A DNA stretch of 48,343 nucleotides from DASXSB01 sp036506275 (GCA_036506275.1 DASXSB010000100.1:1-48343); one strand, 5' to 3'; positions 1 to 7,111 are shown, counted from the first letter of the stretch. Numbers and translations: made by a program. Notes: a model not told the origin generated them from the letters alone.

Positions 1-42
1 CCGCAGCAGCAAGAGCCAGCCGTCCACCGTGAGCAGCGCCAT
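1..42 (-). CDS. 5' end of an unidentified protein, cut by the window edge
   Basis: An ATG at 42-40 opens a minus-strand frame that runs off the left edge after 14 codons; the peptide starts MALLTVDGW and continues with leucines, suggesting an early membrane helix. A purine-rich GGGGAGG stretch lies just upstream on the minus strand and fits a ribosome binding site. It starts 29 nt downstream of the acidic ORF and could share its transcript. Too short to identify. Confidence 0.4.
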   Translation of the reverse strand, partial: MALLTVDGWLLLLR

Positions 43-71
43 GGGCCCGCCTCCCCTCGTCGCGGAATGAC

Positions 72-344
72 CTACGCTTCGTCCTCGTCGTCGTCTACGT
101 CTTCCTCCTCGTCGTCGGCGGCGGCGTCGGCATCATCTTCACCGACGACGTCGTCGTCGTCGAGCTCGTCGAGCTCGTCGTCGTCGAGGTCGTCGTCCTC
201 GAAGTCGTCGTCGAAATCGTCGTCGTCCTCGTCGTCGGCGTCGTCCTCATCGACGAGGTCGTCGTCGTCTTCGTCTTCCTCGGGGATCTCTTCGGACCGG
301 AGAGAGACCTGATGGTCGTGCCACGGGTGTGTCCGGAACTGCAT
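72..344 (-). CDS. small, extremely acidic Asp/Glu-rich protein
   Basis: The ATG at 344 is preceded by GGAGG with a 9-nt gap, a good ribosome binding site. The 90-residue product has about 19 ordinary residues (basic and His-containing) and is then almost pure Asp and Glu to the end, apart from a few Leu, Val, Phe and Ala. I see no enzyme motif and no membrane segment. Such tails occur in proteins that bind basic proteins, metal ions or RNA polymerase, but I cannot assign this one. The coding DNA is a GTC/GAC-type microsatellite, so tail length may vary between strains. A strong promoter-like sequence lies upstream. The opposite-strand Ser-rich frame is a mirror of this repeat. Confidence 0.6.
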   Translation of the reverse strand: MQFRTHPWHDHQVSLRSEEIPEEDEDDDDLVDEDDADDEDDDDFDDDFEDDDLDDDELDELDDDDVVGEDDADAAADDEEEDVDDDEDEA

Positions 345-416
345 TGCTGAGTGCCTCCGAGCCGTGCCCGGCCTGATGAAGTAGCAGGAATCGCTACCGC
401 GGAATTTTCGTCGCGG

Positions 417-442
417 ATTATAACAAAACTACCGGCTGTCAA
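417..442 (-). promoter_or_regulatory. candidate sigma70 promoter for the acidic ORF
   Basis: On the minus strand TTGACA (442-437) is followed after 14 nt by TATAAT (422-417). Both hexamers are perfect consensus in an AT-rich patch of otherwise GC-rich DNA. The 14-nt spacer is shorter than the usual 16-18, so the two boxes may not be used together. Confidence 0.5.
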
Positions 443-626
443 CGTTAAATCGGGCGGCGTCGCCACGCGCGCCGGCGGCGTCGCGACGCGGTGCGCGGCG
501 CGTTGCTCCAGCTAACACCCAGCCTGATCACCCGGCAACATGGACAGAGACTGGCCATCGGGATTCCCGGCGCGCGCTTGCTCGCTCGGTTAGAATTCCC
601 CCCGGACGTCCTCGCATCGGCGGCGC

Positions 627-701
627 GGCGGTGTAGCTCAGCGGCAGAGCAGGGGTCTCATAAGCCCCGTGTCGGAGGTTCAATTCCTCCCACCGCCACC
701 A
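627..701 (+). tRNA. tRNA with CAU anticodon (elongator Met, or Ile2 modified by TilS)
   Basis: The acceptor arms GGCGGTG (627-633) and CACCGCC (691-697) pair perfectly. The D arm has the usual GTAGCTCAGCGG form, the anticodon loop is CTCATAA with CAT at 659-661, and the T arm contains GGTTCAATTCC. The discriminator A and the CCA end (699-701) are encoded. G1-C72 pairing rules out initiator tRNA. Elongator Met and the lysidine-modified Ile2 tRNA share this anticodon and I cannot separate them by eye; tilS lies in the same window. A TAGAAT box at 591-596 could be the -10 element. The gene is the attachment site of the island that follows. Confidence 0.93.
661..698 (+). repeat. left att direct repeat within the tRNA gene
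   Basis: This is the 38-bp copy inside the functional tRNA. It is identical to 3232-3269; the flanking bases (660 and 699) differ between the copies. Confidence 0.85.
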
Positions 702-730
702 CACTTACGCATCTCAGGTTAGCTCGGCGT

Positions 731-769
731 GTGCCCGCTTTTGTGCCCGCTCTGCTTTTCGTGCCCGCT
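731..769 (+). repeat. three GTGCCCGCT repeats just inside the left island end
   Basis: GTGCCCGCT occurs at 731-739, 743-751 and 761-769, with a fourth copy at 3108-3116 near the right end. The longer form TTTTGTGCCCGCT is shared by 739-751 and 3104-3116. They could be integrase arm-type sites. Alternatively, the minus strand here reads as a Gly-Thr-Lys-rich tail and could be the last trace of an integrase gene. Confidence 0.45.
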
Positions 770-979
770 GTTCGACTTATCGAGCCGGTTTTTCGGGCTT
801 CAGCTCACCTATTCGACGACGGCTCCGCAGCCCACGCCTCCGCGCTCCAGCGCGTGTGCAGCATCACGCGCAGGACACGGTTGATGCAGAGCCAGGGGCG
901 CCAGAGGCGGGTGTCGGTGTCGCGCTCCCCGTTCATCTCGTCTTCGGCCCGCGCGGCGGGTCGACGGTGCGATGAGGTG

Positions 980-1678
980 TCAGTCGCCCATCGGGTCGAT
1001 ACTGAATTCGAGCACTTCCGGCAGCTTCGAGAGATGCCGTGAGAGCGCATCTGCGTTCCGGCGTTCGCGACTCTTAATCACCATTCCATATTCGAAGAAC
1101 TTGCCGCCCTCGCTCAGGTGGTAGGAGAGATTCGCAATTGAGAACCCGTGCTCACCGATCAAGCGGCGCAGCTCGTCTTCCGCCATCACCGCTCCCCGCT
1201 CGAATATCAGCGAGTGGTGCGCGTAAAACTCGGTAGGAAGGCGCAGCTCGATGAACCGAAATGCCGCCAGGATCGCGAGTGTGGCGGCTGCGCCGAGGGT
1301 GGCGGCAAAATAAAACCCGATCCCGAGCAGAATGCCGATGGCCGCCGTTACCCAGATGGATGCTGCAGTCGTGAGACCGCGAACAGTCAGCCCCTCCTTA
1401 AAGATCACACCGGCACCGAGAAAGCCAATTCCAGTCATGATGCCTTGGGCCATTCGCGTGGGGTCGGTCCGGATGGCATCGAGCGGAACGATTGTCATCC
1501 ATTGGTTCTGATAGACGGTCACCAGCATCAGCAAGGACGACGCGACGCAGACAAGCGCGTGGGTGCGGAATCCCGCTGGACGTCCGTGGAAGGTGCGCTC
1601 GAACCCGATCAATGCGCCGACGACGACAGCGGTGAGTACCCTGACCAGGATCACCAGTTCCTCGGAAGTGACGGTCAT
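980..1678 (-). CDS. mgtC: MgtC/SapB family membrane protein
   Basis: The 232-residue protein has the MgtC layout: four to five hydrophobic helices in the first ~145 residues, with the family signature region around GALIGFERTFHGRPAGFRTH near residue 20-40 and GIGFLGAGVIFKEG near 100, then a soluble C-terminal domain of about 85 residues. MgtC proteins sit in the inner membrane and are linked to growth at low magnesium, often through the F-type ATPase. The ATG at 1678 is preceded by AAAGGA. It lies alone inside the tRNA-bounded island, is the only intact gene there, and may be the cargo under selection. I saw no clear magnesium riboswitch in the ~290 nt upstream. Confidence 0.88.
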   Translation of the reverse strand: MTVTSEELVILVRVLTAVVVGALIGFERTFHGRPAGFRTHALVCVASSLLMLVTVYQNQWMTIVPLDAIRTDPTRMAQGIMTGIGFLGAGVIFKEGLTVRGLTTAASIWVTAAIGILLGIGFYFAATLGAAATLAILAAFRFIELRLPTEFYAHHSLIFERGAVMAEDELRRLIGEHGFSIANLSYHLSEGGKFFEYGMVIKSRERRNADALSRHLSKLPEVLEFSIDPMGD

Positions 1679-1970
1679 GGTGATGTCCTTTCACGCTCGG
1701 CCGCCCCAATCTCGGCTCAGAGCGCATTCCTGTTCGGGCCGAATTATGGCATGGAACGCCGGGACAACGGGATAGCCGCCGCGCGGTGAGTAGGAAGAAC
1801 GACGAGCGGCGTGGCCCTTAGTGTGAACCGCGTCATCACTTGCCTTCTCGCGCGCCACCCACATCCGGATCTCCGTCACCCCGGGCTGGCTCACACGCTG
1901 GACCCGCATGTGCGCATTCTTTCCGCAGCCGTCGCGTAGGGCCGCCCGACCCGCCAGCCACTGGGGAAAC

Positions 1971-2590
1971 CTACATGCCCGCCGAGTCCTGCAACAGCCC
2001 CTCTGCGCTGAGACAGGCGCGCAGCTCGGTGATGCCCGCCACCCGGAAGGCCCTGATACCTACTGCCCGCGCTGCCTCGACGTTGGCGTCCACATCGTCG
2101 AAGAAAAGCACGGCGTCCGGACCAACGTGCAGAGTGGCTAACGCCCGCTGATAGATCACCGGGTCCGGCTTATGACAGCCGAGGAGATGCGACGATAACG
2201 CCGCCTCAAAGTGCGTAAAGAGCTCAAGGTCCTGCGCATTCCGCTCCCAATGCACGGCATTGGAGTTGCTCAGGCGGCCAGCCGATACCCCCCCGGAGTG
2301 TGGCGAGCAGTTCGCGTGCTCCTGGCAGAAATCCCCGTGTCCACACGCGAAATGCTTGGAGAAAGTCCAAGACGGCGATATTCCCGGCAGCGATAAAGCG
2401 CTCGGCGAACTGCTGCGGTGTTAGGTGGCCGACCTCAAAGGCGCGAACAACAGGGCACGCGATCCACTGCTGCCGGATCTCGGACTCTGACAGTGAGGGG
2501 CGCAACAGGGGACGCAGATCGCGGAAGCCAGAGAATTCGAACGAGGACACCGCCGAGGTCAAAGAGGAGTAGTTCGGGATGTCTCTGCAT
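1971..2590 (-). pseudogene. HAD-superfamily hydrolase with two frameshifts
   Basis: Three reading frames together give one HAD-IA phosphatase-like protein. The first begins at 2590 with the motif I region LLLFDLGGVLV. The second contains RDLRPLLRPSLSESEIRQQW and the cap region to LLATLRGG. The third carries LSNSNAVHWER, KPDPVIYQRAL and the motif IV region VLFFDDVDANVEAAR, to the stop at 1971. Removing one C near 2540 restores VEFSGF after GGVLV. Removing one G from the seven-base C/G run near 2290 restores the frame into LSNSN. The second site is a homopolymer, so a sequencing error is possible there, but two breaks inside a decayed island favour a true pseudogene. Confidence 0.75.
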
Positions 2591-2651
2591 CAGATGCCAG
2601 GAACAACATGCATAGTGACAGACCAACGGCGACGCCGCGAAATGTTCCATC

Positions 2652-2825
2652 CAACTTTTTCAACGCCTCCCACGCCGCCCGCTGCGTCGCGTGCCAGGGC
2701 CGCGCGCTCCCACGCGGTGCCGGTCGCAGACGTCGGCGAGTGCTCCATCCCGGTCGTGTAGAAGTCGCGTGCCATCCGCGCTCGTCGTAACGCGTGAGTT
2801 GCAGATCGTAGCCCTGGCGCGCCAT
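2652..2825 (-). pseudogene. frameshifted relic of a short conserved hypothetical protein
   Basis: Minus-strand peptides in alternating frames join into one plausible protein: MARQGYDLQLTRYDERGW, then DFYTTGMEHSPTSATGTAWER in a second frame, then PWHATQRAAWEALKKL back in the first. The peptides are full of Trp, Tyr and ordinary coding residues, while the unused frames look like noise. At least two indels are needed. I do not recognise a named family. Confidence 0.5.
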
Positions 2826-2953
2826 GCCGACTGCGATGTGTCCGATGCCGGAACCAGGAGTCGAGCCAGGTCCGCAGAGCCCAGAGGGCTCGGTCATACG
2901 ACGACCTGGGGAGCCCGGCGAAGCCTGAGCTGGGCCAGCGTTGACCGCCGTCA

Positions 2954-3102
2954 CTATTTTCTCAAGAAGAGATCGCGCAAGGCCTTTTGGCCCGCGGCGT
3001 CGATGCCCAGCCCCTCGGAGAAGTATTCCCGTACCGCTTCTGCATCTCGTCGAGGGACGCTTCCAGGTACTCGGCCTTCACCCCGAAGATCGCGACGGCC
3101 CA
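2954..3102 (-). pseudogene. C-terminal relic of a PtpB-type tyrosine/serine phosphatase
   Basis: The minus strand reads VKAEYLEASLDEMQKRYG and, after a frame change near 3028, EYFSEGLGIDAAGQKAL and a stop at 2954. This matches the typical end of PtpB-like phosphatases (Y_phosphatase3): an xxEYLxAxLDExxxRYG helix followed by a YxxxGLGxD segment. The catalytic HCxxGKDRT part is absent. Recognisable sequence stops close to the GTGCCCGCT repeat at 3108, suggesting that a recombination or deletion joint lies there. Confidence 0.55.
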
Positions 3103-3231
3103 CTTTTGTGCCCGCTGCCCCGTTCTTCGGCGTGTTCTGGCGTGGTCGGGATTACCGGAAGGCTGACGGGCGCGACTTCGCAGCGTTCTCGACCAGCCGG
3201 AGCGGCGAGGTCGACGGCGTGGAAGACCTCT

Positions 3232-3269
3232 TAAGCCCCGTGTCGGAGGTTCAATTCCTCCCACCGCCA
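3232..3269 (+). repeat. right att repeat: orphan 3' half of the tRNA
   Basis: These 38 bp are identical to tRNA positions 661-698 but lack the 5' half and anticodon stem, so no second tRNA is made. This copy marks the far end of the integrated segment. Confidence 0.85.
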
Positions 3270-3784
3270 GCAACTAACAAATGAGCCCTGTGGCACGTGG
3301 TACCACCGCACGACCGCGCAGCGCCGCGCCCTGTCGATCTCGATACGCTTCAAGAATCCTTGGATGACACGTACGCGGCTCGGGCGGCTCTTAGAGGTGC
3401 TCGCCGGCGACGCGGAGCTGCCAAGGCGTCCGCAGCGCCCTAGCTTCTGCTGAAGCGCCACCGGGACTCGGACAGTGTCGCCCTGAGTGTCACGAAGCTA
3501 GTCAGCCGCCGATGCAGCTCCGCGGCTCGACGATTCGGTCAAGGCGTTCTGGATCCGTCGAGGACGGCGTCCTCGAGATATGCGTACGGACGCGCGCCGA
3601 GTGCAGAACGCGGACGACATAACCACCACAGAGGTAGTACGCAGGCCTCTCATGCTTTGCCTGCGCGGCTCCCAGGGCGTGCGCGTCACAATTGAAGGTG
3701 GGGTTCCATACGGAGCCCGCCGCTTCCATGAGCTCGTCGCGGCCTTGCTCGTGATCCTTCTTCGGCGCGGCCGCGCTCCTCTTC
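3270..3784. other. about 515 nt without a convincing gene
   Basis: Open frames exist on both strands, but their peptides are Arg/Ser-rich and show no motif, and none has a good ribosome binding site. The minus-strand peptide WRWEELNLRHGA is simply the translation of the tRNA fragment. This is probably junction debris from the island. Confidence 0.5.
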
Positions 3785-3822
3785 GCGAGGGCGATTCGCG
3801 TCGGGGGACGCGAATCCCTCGC
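3785..3822 (-). terminator. long hairpin behind the 4193-3843 gene
   Basis: Arms 3785-3802 and 3807-3822 pair over about 16 bp with a two-base bulge and a GGGG loop. The hairpin starts about 20 nt past the stop of the minus-strand gene. There is no U-tract on either side, so it may be a processing or Rho-assisted end rather than an intrinsic terminator. Confidence 0.5.
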
Positions 3823-3842
3823 TCAAAGGAAGAGTCGAGCTG

Positions 3843-4193
3843 TTACTTCTTGACGAGAAGCCCAAGCCCTTCGGCGCATGCTCGGGCGACCTCCGAGTCG
3901 GCCTTTGCTTGCCCGGGCATCTTGTCCCAGCCGCCCTTTTCGATGAATTCACTCCTCGTCCAGCTACTTACTTCTCCGAATTCCTTGAGCTTTGCTTCAC
4001 GATCGGGTTGCGTCACGAATTGGGCGACGCAGATCGCCGCCTGACTCGAGACGACCGCTTTCGCTGTCGCCGCATTGGCAGTGCTTGAGGTGGTCCAACC
4101 ACCCCACGCAAAGCCGAGGATCATTGTGATGACGGCCCCGCCAATGAGGCCCCAGATGCCATACTTTACCTTCGCGGCCGTTTCCGGTTTCAT
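3843..4193 (-). CDS. small single-pass membrane protein, unknown function
   Basis: I take the ATG at 4193 because GGAGG lies 8 nt upstream; a GTG three codons earlier would leave no room for it. The 116-residue product has a short basic N-terminus, one transmembrane helix at about residues 13-33 with Gly-rich ends, then a soluble domain with two Cys (in AAICVAQF and VARACAEG) that may form a disulfide outside the membrane. The region around PDREAKLKEF is helical and charged. No family name comes to mind. It is followed by a strong hairpin, consistent with a single-gene transcript. Confidence 0.7.
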   Translation of the reverse strand: MKPETAAKVKYGIWGLIGGAVITMILGFAWGGWTTSSTANAATAKAVVSSQAAICVAQFVTQPDREAKLKEFGEVSSWTRSEFIEKGGWDKMPGQAKADSEVARACAEGLGLLVKK

Positions 4194-4201
4194 TGCCAGC
4201 A

Positions 4202-4220
4202 CCTCCGGTTGTCCCGGAGG
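4202..4220. promoter_or_regulatory. small inverted repeat covering the ribosome binding site
   Basis: CCTCCGG (4202-4208) and CCGGAGG (4214-4220) pair around a 5-nt loop. On the minus strand the gene-proximal arm is itself the GGAGG of the gene starting at 4193, so folding would hide the ribosome binding site. Confidence 0.4.
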
Positions 4221-4402
4221 CTACTCCCGCGTCACATCGTCGGCTATTGGACCTTGGCCCAAGATCCCGCGTTTGAAGGGACGCTCGACGTCGCTACTCC
4301 GTCTTTCGCGACCCCATTAACCTTGAGCGATCCACCCGCATCGTCCAGTGGATGGCGCGCGGTGGTGGTGCCCGTGCTGTTTCGGCAGGGAATCCGGCCA
4401 AT

Positions 4403-4424
4403 CCATTGGACGAACGTCCAATGG
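4403..4424. promoter_or_regulatory. perfect 10+10 bp palindrome upstream of the GlsB-like gene
   Basis: CCATTGGACG (4403-4412) and CGTCCAATGG (4415-4424) are exact inverted repeats separated by AA. The site ends 44 nt before the GTG start of the stress-type membrane protein. A TAGTCT box at 4445-4450 could be a -10 element. Size and symmetry fit an operator for a dimeric regulator. Confidence 0.5.
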
Positions 4425-4468
4425 TTCGCACGAGCGGCATCGACTAGTCTCAGCATGAGGAGAACTGG

Positions 4469-4726
4469 GTGCAGATCATTGAATGGATCGTGTGCGGTCT
4501 GGTTCTCGGCATCGTCGCAAAGTTCCTCATGGCGGGACGCGATCCGGATGACTTTGTCATCACCGCGCTCATCGGAATGGTGGGCGCTCTCGTCGGTGGG
4601 TTCGTGGGCCGTTGGATCGGTTTGTACAAGGATGGCGATCCCGTCGGCGTCGTCGCGGCAGCCGCCGGCGCGATCATCCTGCTGGCGGTCTATCGCCTGA
4701 CGATCGGACGGACCGCAACTGCCTGA
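4469..4726 (+). CDS. GlsB/YeaQ/YmgE family stress-response membrane protein
   Basis: The 85-residue protein has three hydrophobic helices with the Gly-rich pattern of the transglycosylase-associated (YeaQ/GlsB) family: an IIEWIVCGLVLGIVAKFLM start, a GRDP turn, then ITALIGMVGALVGGFVGRWIGL and a final helix. The GTG start at 4469 is supported by AGGAG at 4457-4461. Members are general-stress membrane proteins of unclear mechanism. The palindrome at 4403-4424 suggests specific regulation. Confidence 0.85.
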   Translation: MQIIEWIVCGLVLGIVAKFLMAGRDPDDFVITALIGMVGALVGGFVGRWIGLYKDGDPVGVVAAAAGAIILLAVYRLTIGRTATA

Positions 4727-4793
4727 GGCGTGCAGCTGCGCGCGGCAAACTCACCCGCGTCGTACAGGCGGGAAAGTCTGTAGGAGATTAGAC

Positions 4794-4970
4794 ATGAGTG
4801 AGGAGAGTAAGCGCGACACCGGTAGCGAATCACGAGAGGAGAGCGGCTGGCGGCAGCGGACGACTCCGCCCGTCGGCTCGATCGGCTACACCGGAACTTA
4901 TCGCGAGCCCGCCGCGGACATCGTCGAAGTCTCCGTGGTCTCGGTGCTGGAGGCGCGCGGCCCGGACTGA
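4794..4970 (+). CDS. 58-residue hypothetical protein
   Basis: An ATG at 4794 follows AGGAG (4782-4786) with good spacing and opens 58 codons to TGA at 4968. The product is hydrophilic, with a Glu/Ser/Arg-rich start, a central GSIGYTGTYREPA segment and a Val-rich end (VEVSVVSVLEARGPD). It lies 67 nt after the GlsB-like gene and may share its transcript. No family is recognised; the ribosome binding site is the main support. Confidence 0.5.
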   Translation: MSEESKRDTGSESREESGWRQRTTPPVGSIGYTGTYREPAADIVEVSVVSVLEARGPD

Positions 4971-5047
4971 GGTTCCGCGCGACGTGAGGACGCTGTGGAC
5001 GCGATTCGAGAGTTCGCCGACAACGTTACGCATCTCGACATTTACGC

Positions 5048-6694
5048 GTGCGTCGGAGCATGAGAGTGATTCGCGGCCGCCGTCTTGAGTCACGAGTGAA
5101 GGCGGCGTCTCGAAGGCATGCTCTGAAGACCGGGGTCAGCGCGCTACACGTCCCTGGACTTTCCGGCGCGGCATTTCGTCCGGCGGTGCCAGTCCTCGGG
5201 GCGTGGCGATGGCATCGTCGTGTCGGGACGGAGCGCCTGGCTCAGGGACCGACCGCGGGACGTTCGCCCCTCTACGCCGCCGTGCGCGTCATTGCGCAGT
5301 TCTGGATCTGGTTCTTCTTCGAGCGCGTTGACGTCCGACACATGGAGCGGGTAGCGCGCACGGGTCCGGTGCTGCTCTGCATCAATCATCCGAACAACCT
5401 GATCGACTCGCTGCTCGTGGGATCGGTCCTCCCCCGAAAGGTGCACTACCTCACCAACGCCACGCTCTTCCGGAACCGGCTCGTCGCACGATTCCTCGTC
5501 GCCTTGGGGGCGATTCCCGTCTACCGGAAGTCGGACGACCCGGACAAGATGGACCGTAACATGGAGATGTTCACGGCGTGCCACGAGGCATTCGACGGCG
5601 GGCGGCTGATTGCCATCTATCCCGAAGGCGCCACGCATGCGGAGGCGCACGTGCAGCGGATCAAGACGGGCGCGGCGCGGATCGCGCTTGGTTATGAAGC
5701 GCACGCTCCCGGGCGTCTCACGGTCGTGCCGGTGGGGCTCAGCTTCGAGGCGCGCAAGCGGTTCCGCGGACGCGTCCTCGTCTCCTTCGGCGAGGCGGTC
5801 GACATGTCGTCGTTCCTCGCCGTCTACCGCGAGGAGACGCCGAAGGCGCTGCATGCGCTCACGACGGCGCTCCAGTGGGCGATGGAGCGGGAGGTGGTCC
5901 ACGTCGAGCGCATCGACACGGCGGCGCTCGCACGCGCCGTGGAGGCGCTCTATCGCGGCGAGGTCGAGCGTGAGTTGTGGGGGGAGCGGCTCGCGAGGAG
6001 GCAGGTTGACGCATTCCACCTCTCGGAGTCGATCGCGGACGCCGTCGAGCATTTCCGAGACCATGAACCTGAGCGCATCGAGCGCCTATGGCAGCGCATT
6101 CTGGGTTACCACGCCGGCCTTGCCGCCTACCGGCTCCGTGACAAGGCGGTGCGAACTCGCCTCGAGCGAGCGGCGAAGCGGCGTCGGGTTGCACGATCAT
6201 GGCAGACGATCGCCGGCCTCCCGCTCTTCACGTACGGCGCGGCCGTGAATTTCCTTCCTTACTACTTGCCCGGGTGGCTCGCGGAACGGATGTCGCGGAG
6301 GCAGACGGACTATGCGACGACCCGACTCTTCGCGAGTGTCGTGGCGTTTCCGCTCTTCTGGGCCATCGAGACGTCGCTGGTCGGCTGGGTGGTCGGTCTC
6401 TGGTGGGCGCTGGTGTTCTTTCTCTCACTCCCGCTCGGCGGTCTCATCGCGTATCGGTATCTCGTCGGTACGGGACGCTTGCGTCACCAGCTCAGGTTCG
6501 GCGCGCTCCTCCTGACGCGCGCTCAGGAAGCGAGGCGGCTCCTCGCTGAGCGCCGAGAGATCGTCGAGGAGCTTCAGCGCGCCAATCGCGACTACCTCCG
6601 GGGCGCCGAGCGCTTCGGCTCCCAGGGCGTACACACAATCGCGCACGGCCCGACTCCCCTCGAGCCTCGGTGGTGGCGCCGCACCGCATTCTGA
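5048..6694 (+). CDS. PlsC-like acyltransferase with C-terminal membrane helices
   Basis: The core shows acyltransferase motifs: a hydrophobic helix (about residues 76-92), CINHPNNLID near 112-120 as the His-Asp catalytic motif, and an IAIYPEGATH block near 190. The spacing is H-x5-D rather than the common H-x4-D; that variant is known from Gat1/Sct1-like acyltransferases. A long middle part is charged and helical, and two strong membrane segments follow after residue 390, then a charged tail. It probably acylates glycerol-phosphate or lysophosphatidate at the inner membrane. The start is uncertain: the first ~70 residues look poorly coding, and GTG 5048, ATG 5060 or an internal GTG at 5186 are all possible. 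Confidence 0.8.
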   Translation: MRRSMRVIRGRRLESRVKAASRRHALKTGVSALHVPGLSGAAFRPAVPVLGAWRWHRRVGTERLAQGPTAGRSPLYAAVRVIAQFWIWFFFERVDVRHMERVARTGPVLLCINHPNNLIDSLLVGSVLPRKVHYLTNATLFRNRLVARFLVALGAIPVYRKSDDPDKMDRNMEMFTACHEAFDGGRLIAIYPEGATHAEAHVQRIKTGAARIALGYEAHAPGRLTVVPVGLSFEARKRFRGRVLVSFGEAVDMSSFLAVYREETPKALHALTTALQWAMEREVVHVERIDTAALARAVEALYRGEVERELWGERLARRQVDAFHLSESIADAVEHFRDHEPERIERLWQRILGYHAGLAAYRLRDKAVRTRLERAAKRRRVARSWQTIAGLPLFTYGAAVNFLPYYLPGWLAERMSRRQTDYATTRLFASVVAFPLFWAIETSLVGWVVGLWWALVFFLSLPLGGLIAYRYLVGTGRLRHQLRFGALLLTRAQEARRLLAERREIVEELQRANRDYLRGAERFGSQGVHTIAHGPTPLEPRWWRRTAF

Positions 6695-6792
6695 CGTCGA
6701 GTGGGCGCAGCGCACGCACACCGAAGAGTTTACGAAGTCACCGACTGCGACAGCCCCTTGCGTCGACTTACCGTCCGGGCTAGCTTTCTGGG

Positions 6793-7041
6793 ATGAGCGC
6801 GCATGCAATGCCGGATGGGGTCGCGCCGAAGTGTGTACGCTGCAGCCGGCTCATCGCCGACGCCGACCGCATGGTCATGATGCAGGGCGACCTCTTTCAT
6901 CGATCGTGCTGGACGATGCTCCGGTCGGAGGTGCGCCGCGCGGATTCCCGTCAGCTCGCGAACCTCTCGCGGGAGCTGGTGCGGCGCCGCCGCGACCGAC
7001 TGCGCCGGAATCCGCCGCCTCCACCGTCCCCGGCCCGGTAG
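6793..7041 (+). CDS. mini zinc-finger protein (LIM-like CxxC...HxxC)
   Basis: The 82-residue product carries KCVRCSRLIADADRMV and, 17 residues after the second Cys, FHRSC, giving a CxxC-x17-HxxC set that fits one treble-clef or half-LIM zinc site. The C-terminal third is Arg-rich and ends in a proline run, suggesting nucleic-acid binding. A second protein with the same CxxC/HxxC design lies at 20421-20657. No ribosome binding site is visible, but TAGCTT at 6781-6786 lies 6 nt before the ATG, so the mRNA may be leaderless. Function unknown. Confidence 0.7.
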   Translation: MSAHAMPDGVAPKCVRCSRLIADADRMVMMQGDLFHRSCWTMLRSEVRRADSRQLANLSRELVRRRRDRLRRNPPPPPSPAR

Positions 7042-7097
7042 CGCGGCGCGCCGGCGGCGCCGGGGCCCGCGCGCTGTCCTTCGCTTCACCCCCTTGC

Positions 7098-7103
7098 TAC
7101 ACT
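7098..7103 (+). promoter_or_regulatory. -10 box of a probable leaderless transcript (CaiB gene)
   Basis: TACACT ends 8 nt before the GTG start at 7112. Initiation about 7 nt after the -10 box would place the mRNA start at or next to the start codon. No ribosome binding site is present. Confidence 0.5.
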
Positions 7104-7111
7104 GACCGCCA

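Larger units (their letters stand above)
661..3269. mobile_element. decayed tRNA-integrated genomic island
   Basis: The segment is bounded by a 38-bp perfect direct repeat consisting of the 3' part of the CAU tRNA (661-698 and 3232-3269). Identity starts at the last anticodon base and ends at the discriminator base, which is where many tyrosine integrases cross over. Inside are an intact mgtC, a HAD gene with two frameshifts, a twice-frameshifted short gene and the end of a tyrosine phosphatase gene. No integrase is left. Short GTGCCCGCT repeats lie close to both ends. The content suggests deletion and decay after integration. Confidence 0.75.

Noticed and set aside
67..312. Ser-rich plus-strand frame
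   Set aside because: It is the complement of the GAC/GTC repeat that codes the acidic tail and has no ribosome binding site.
1148..1789. 213-residue plus-strand frame over mgtC
   Set aside because: Antisense shadow of a clear MgtC gene; no family motif.
1691..1909. 72-residue minus-strand frame upstream of mgtC
   Set aside because: No ribosome binding site and no recognised motif; possible debris within the island.
3232..3269. Second tRNA gene
   Set aside because: Only the 3' half is present, with no 5' acceptor, D arm or anticodon stem; it is an att fragment.
2962..3273. Minus-strand ORF starting MLAVGGIEPPTRGL
   Set aside because: GGIEPPTRGL is the translation of the tRNA 3' fragment, a familiar artefact; only its later part carries real phosphatase relic sequence.
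3231..3461. Minus-strand ORF ending WRWEELNLRHGA
   Set aside because: The end is again translated tRNA fragment; the rest is featureless.
3580..4044. 154-residue plus-strand frame
   Set aside because: Overlaps the better supported minus-strand membrane protein and a long hairpin; composition is non-coding.
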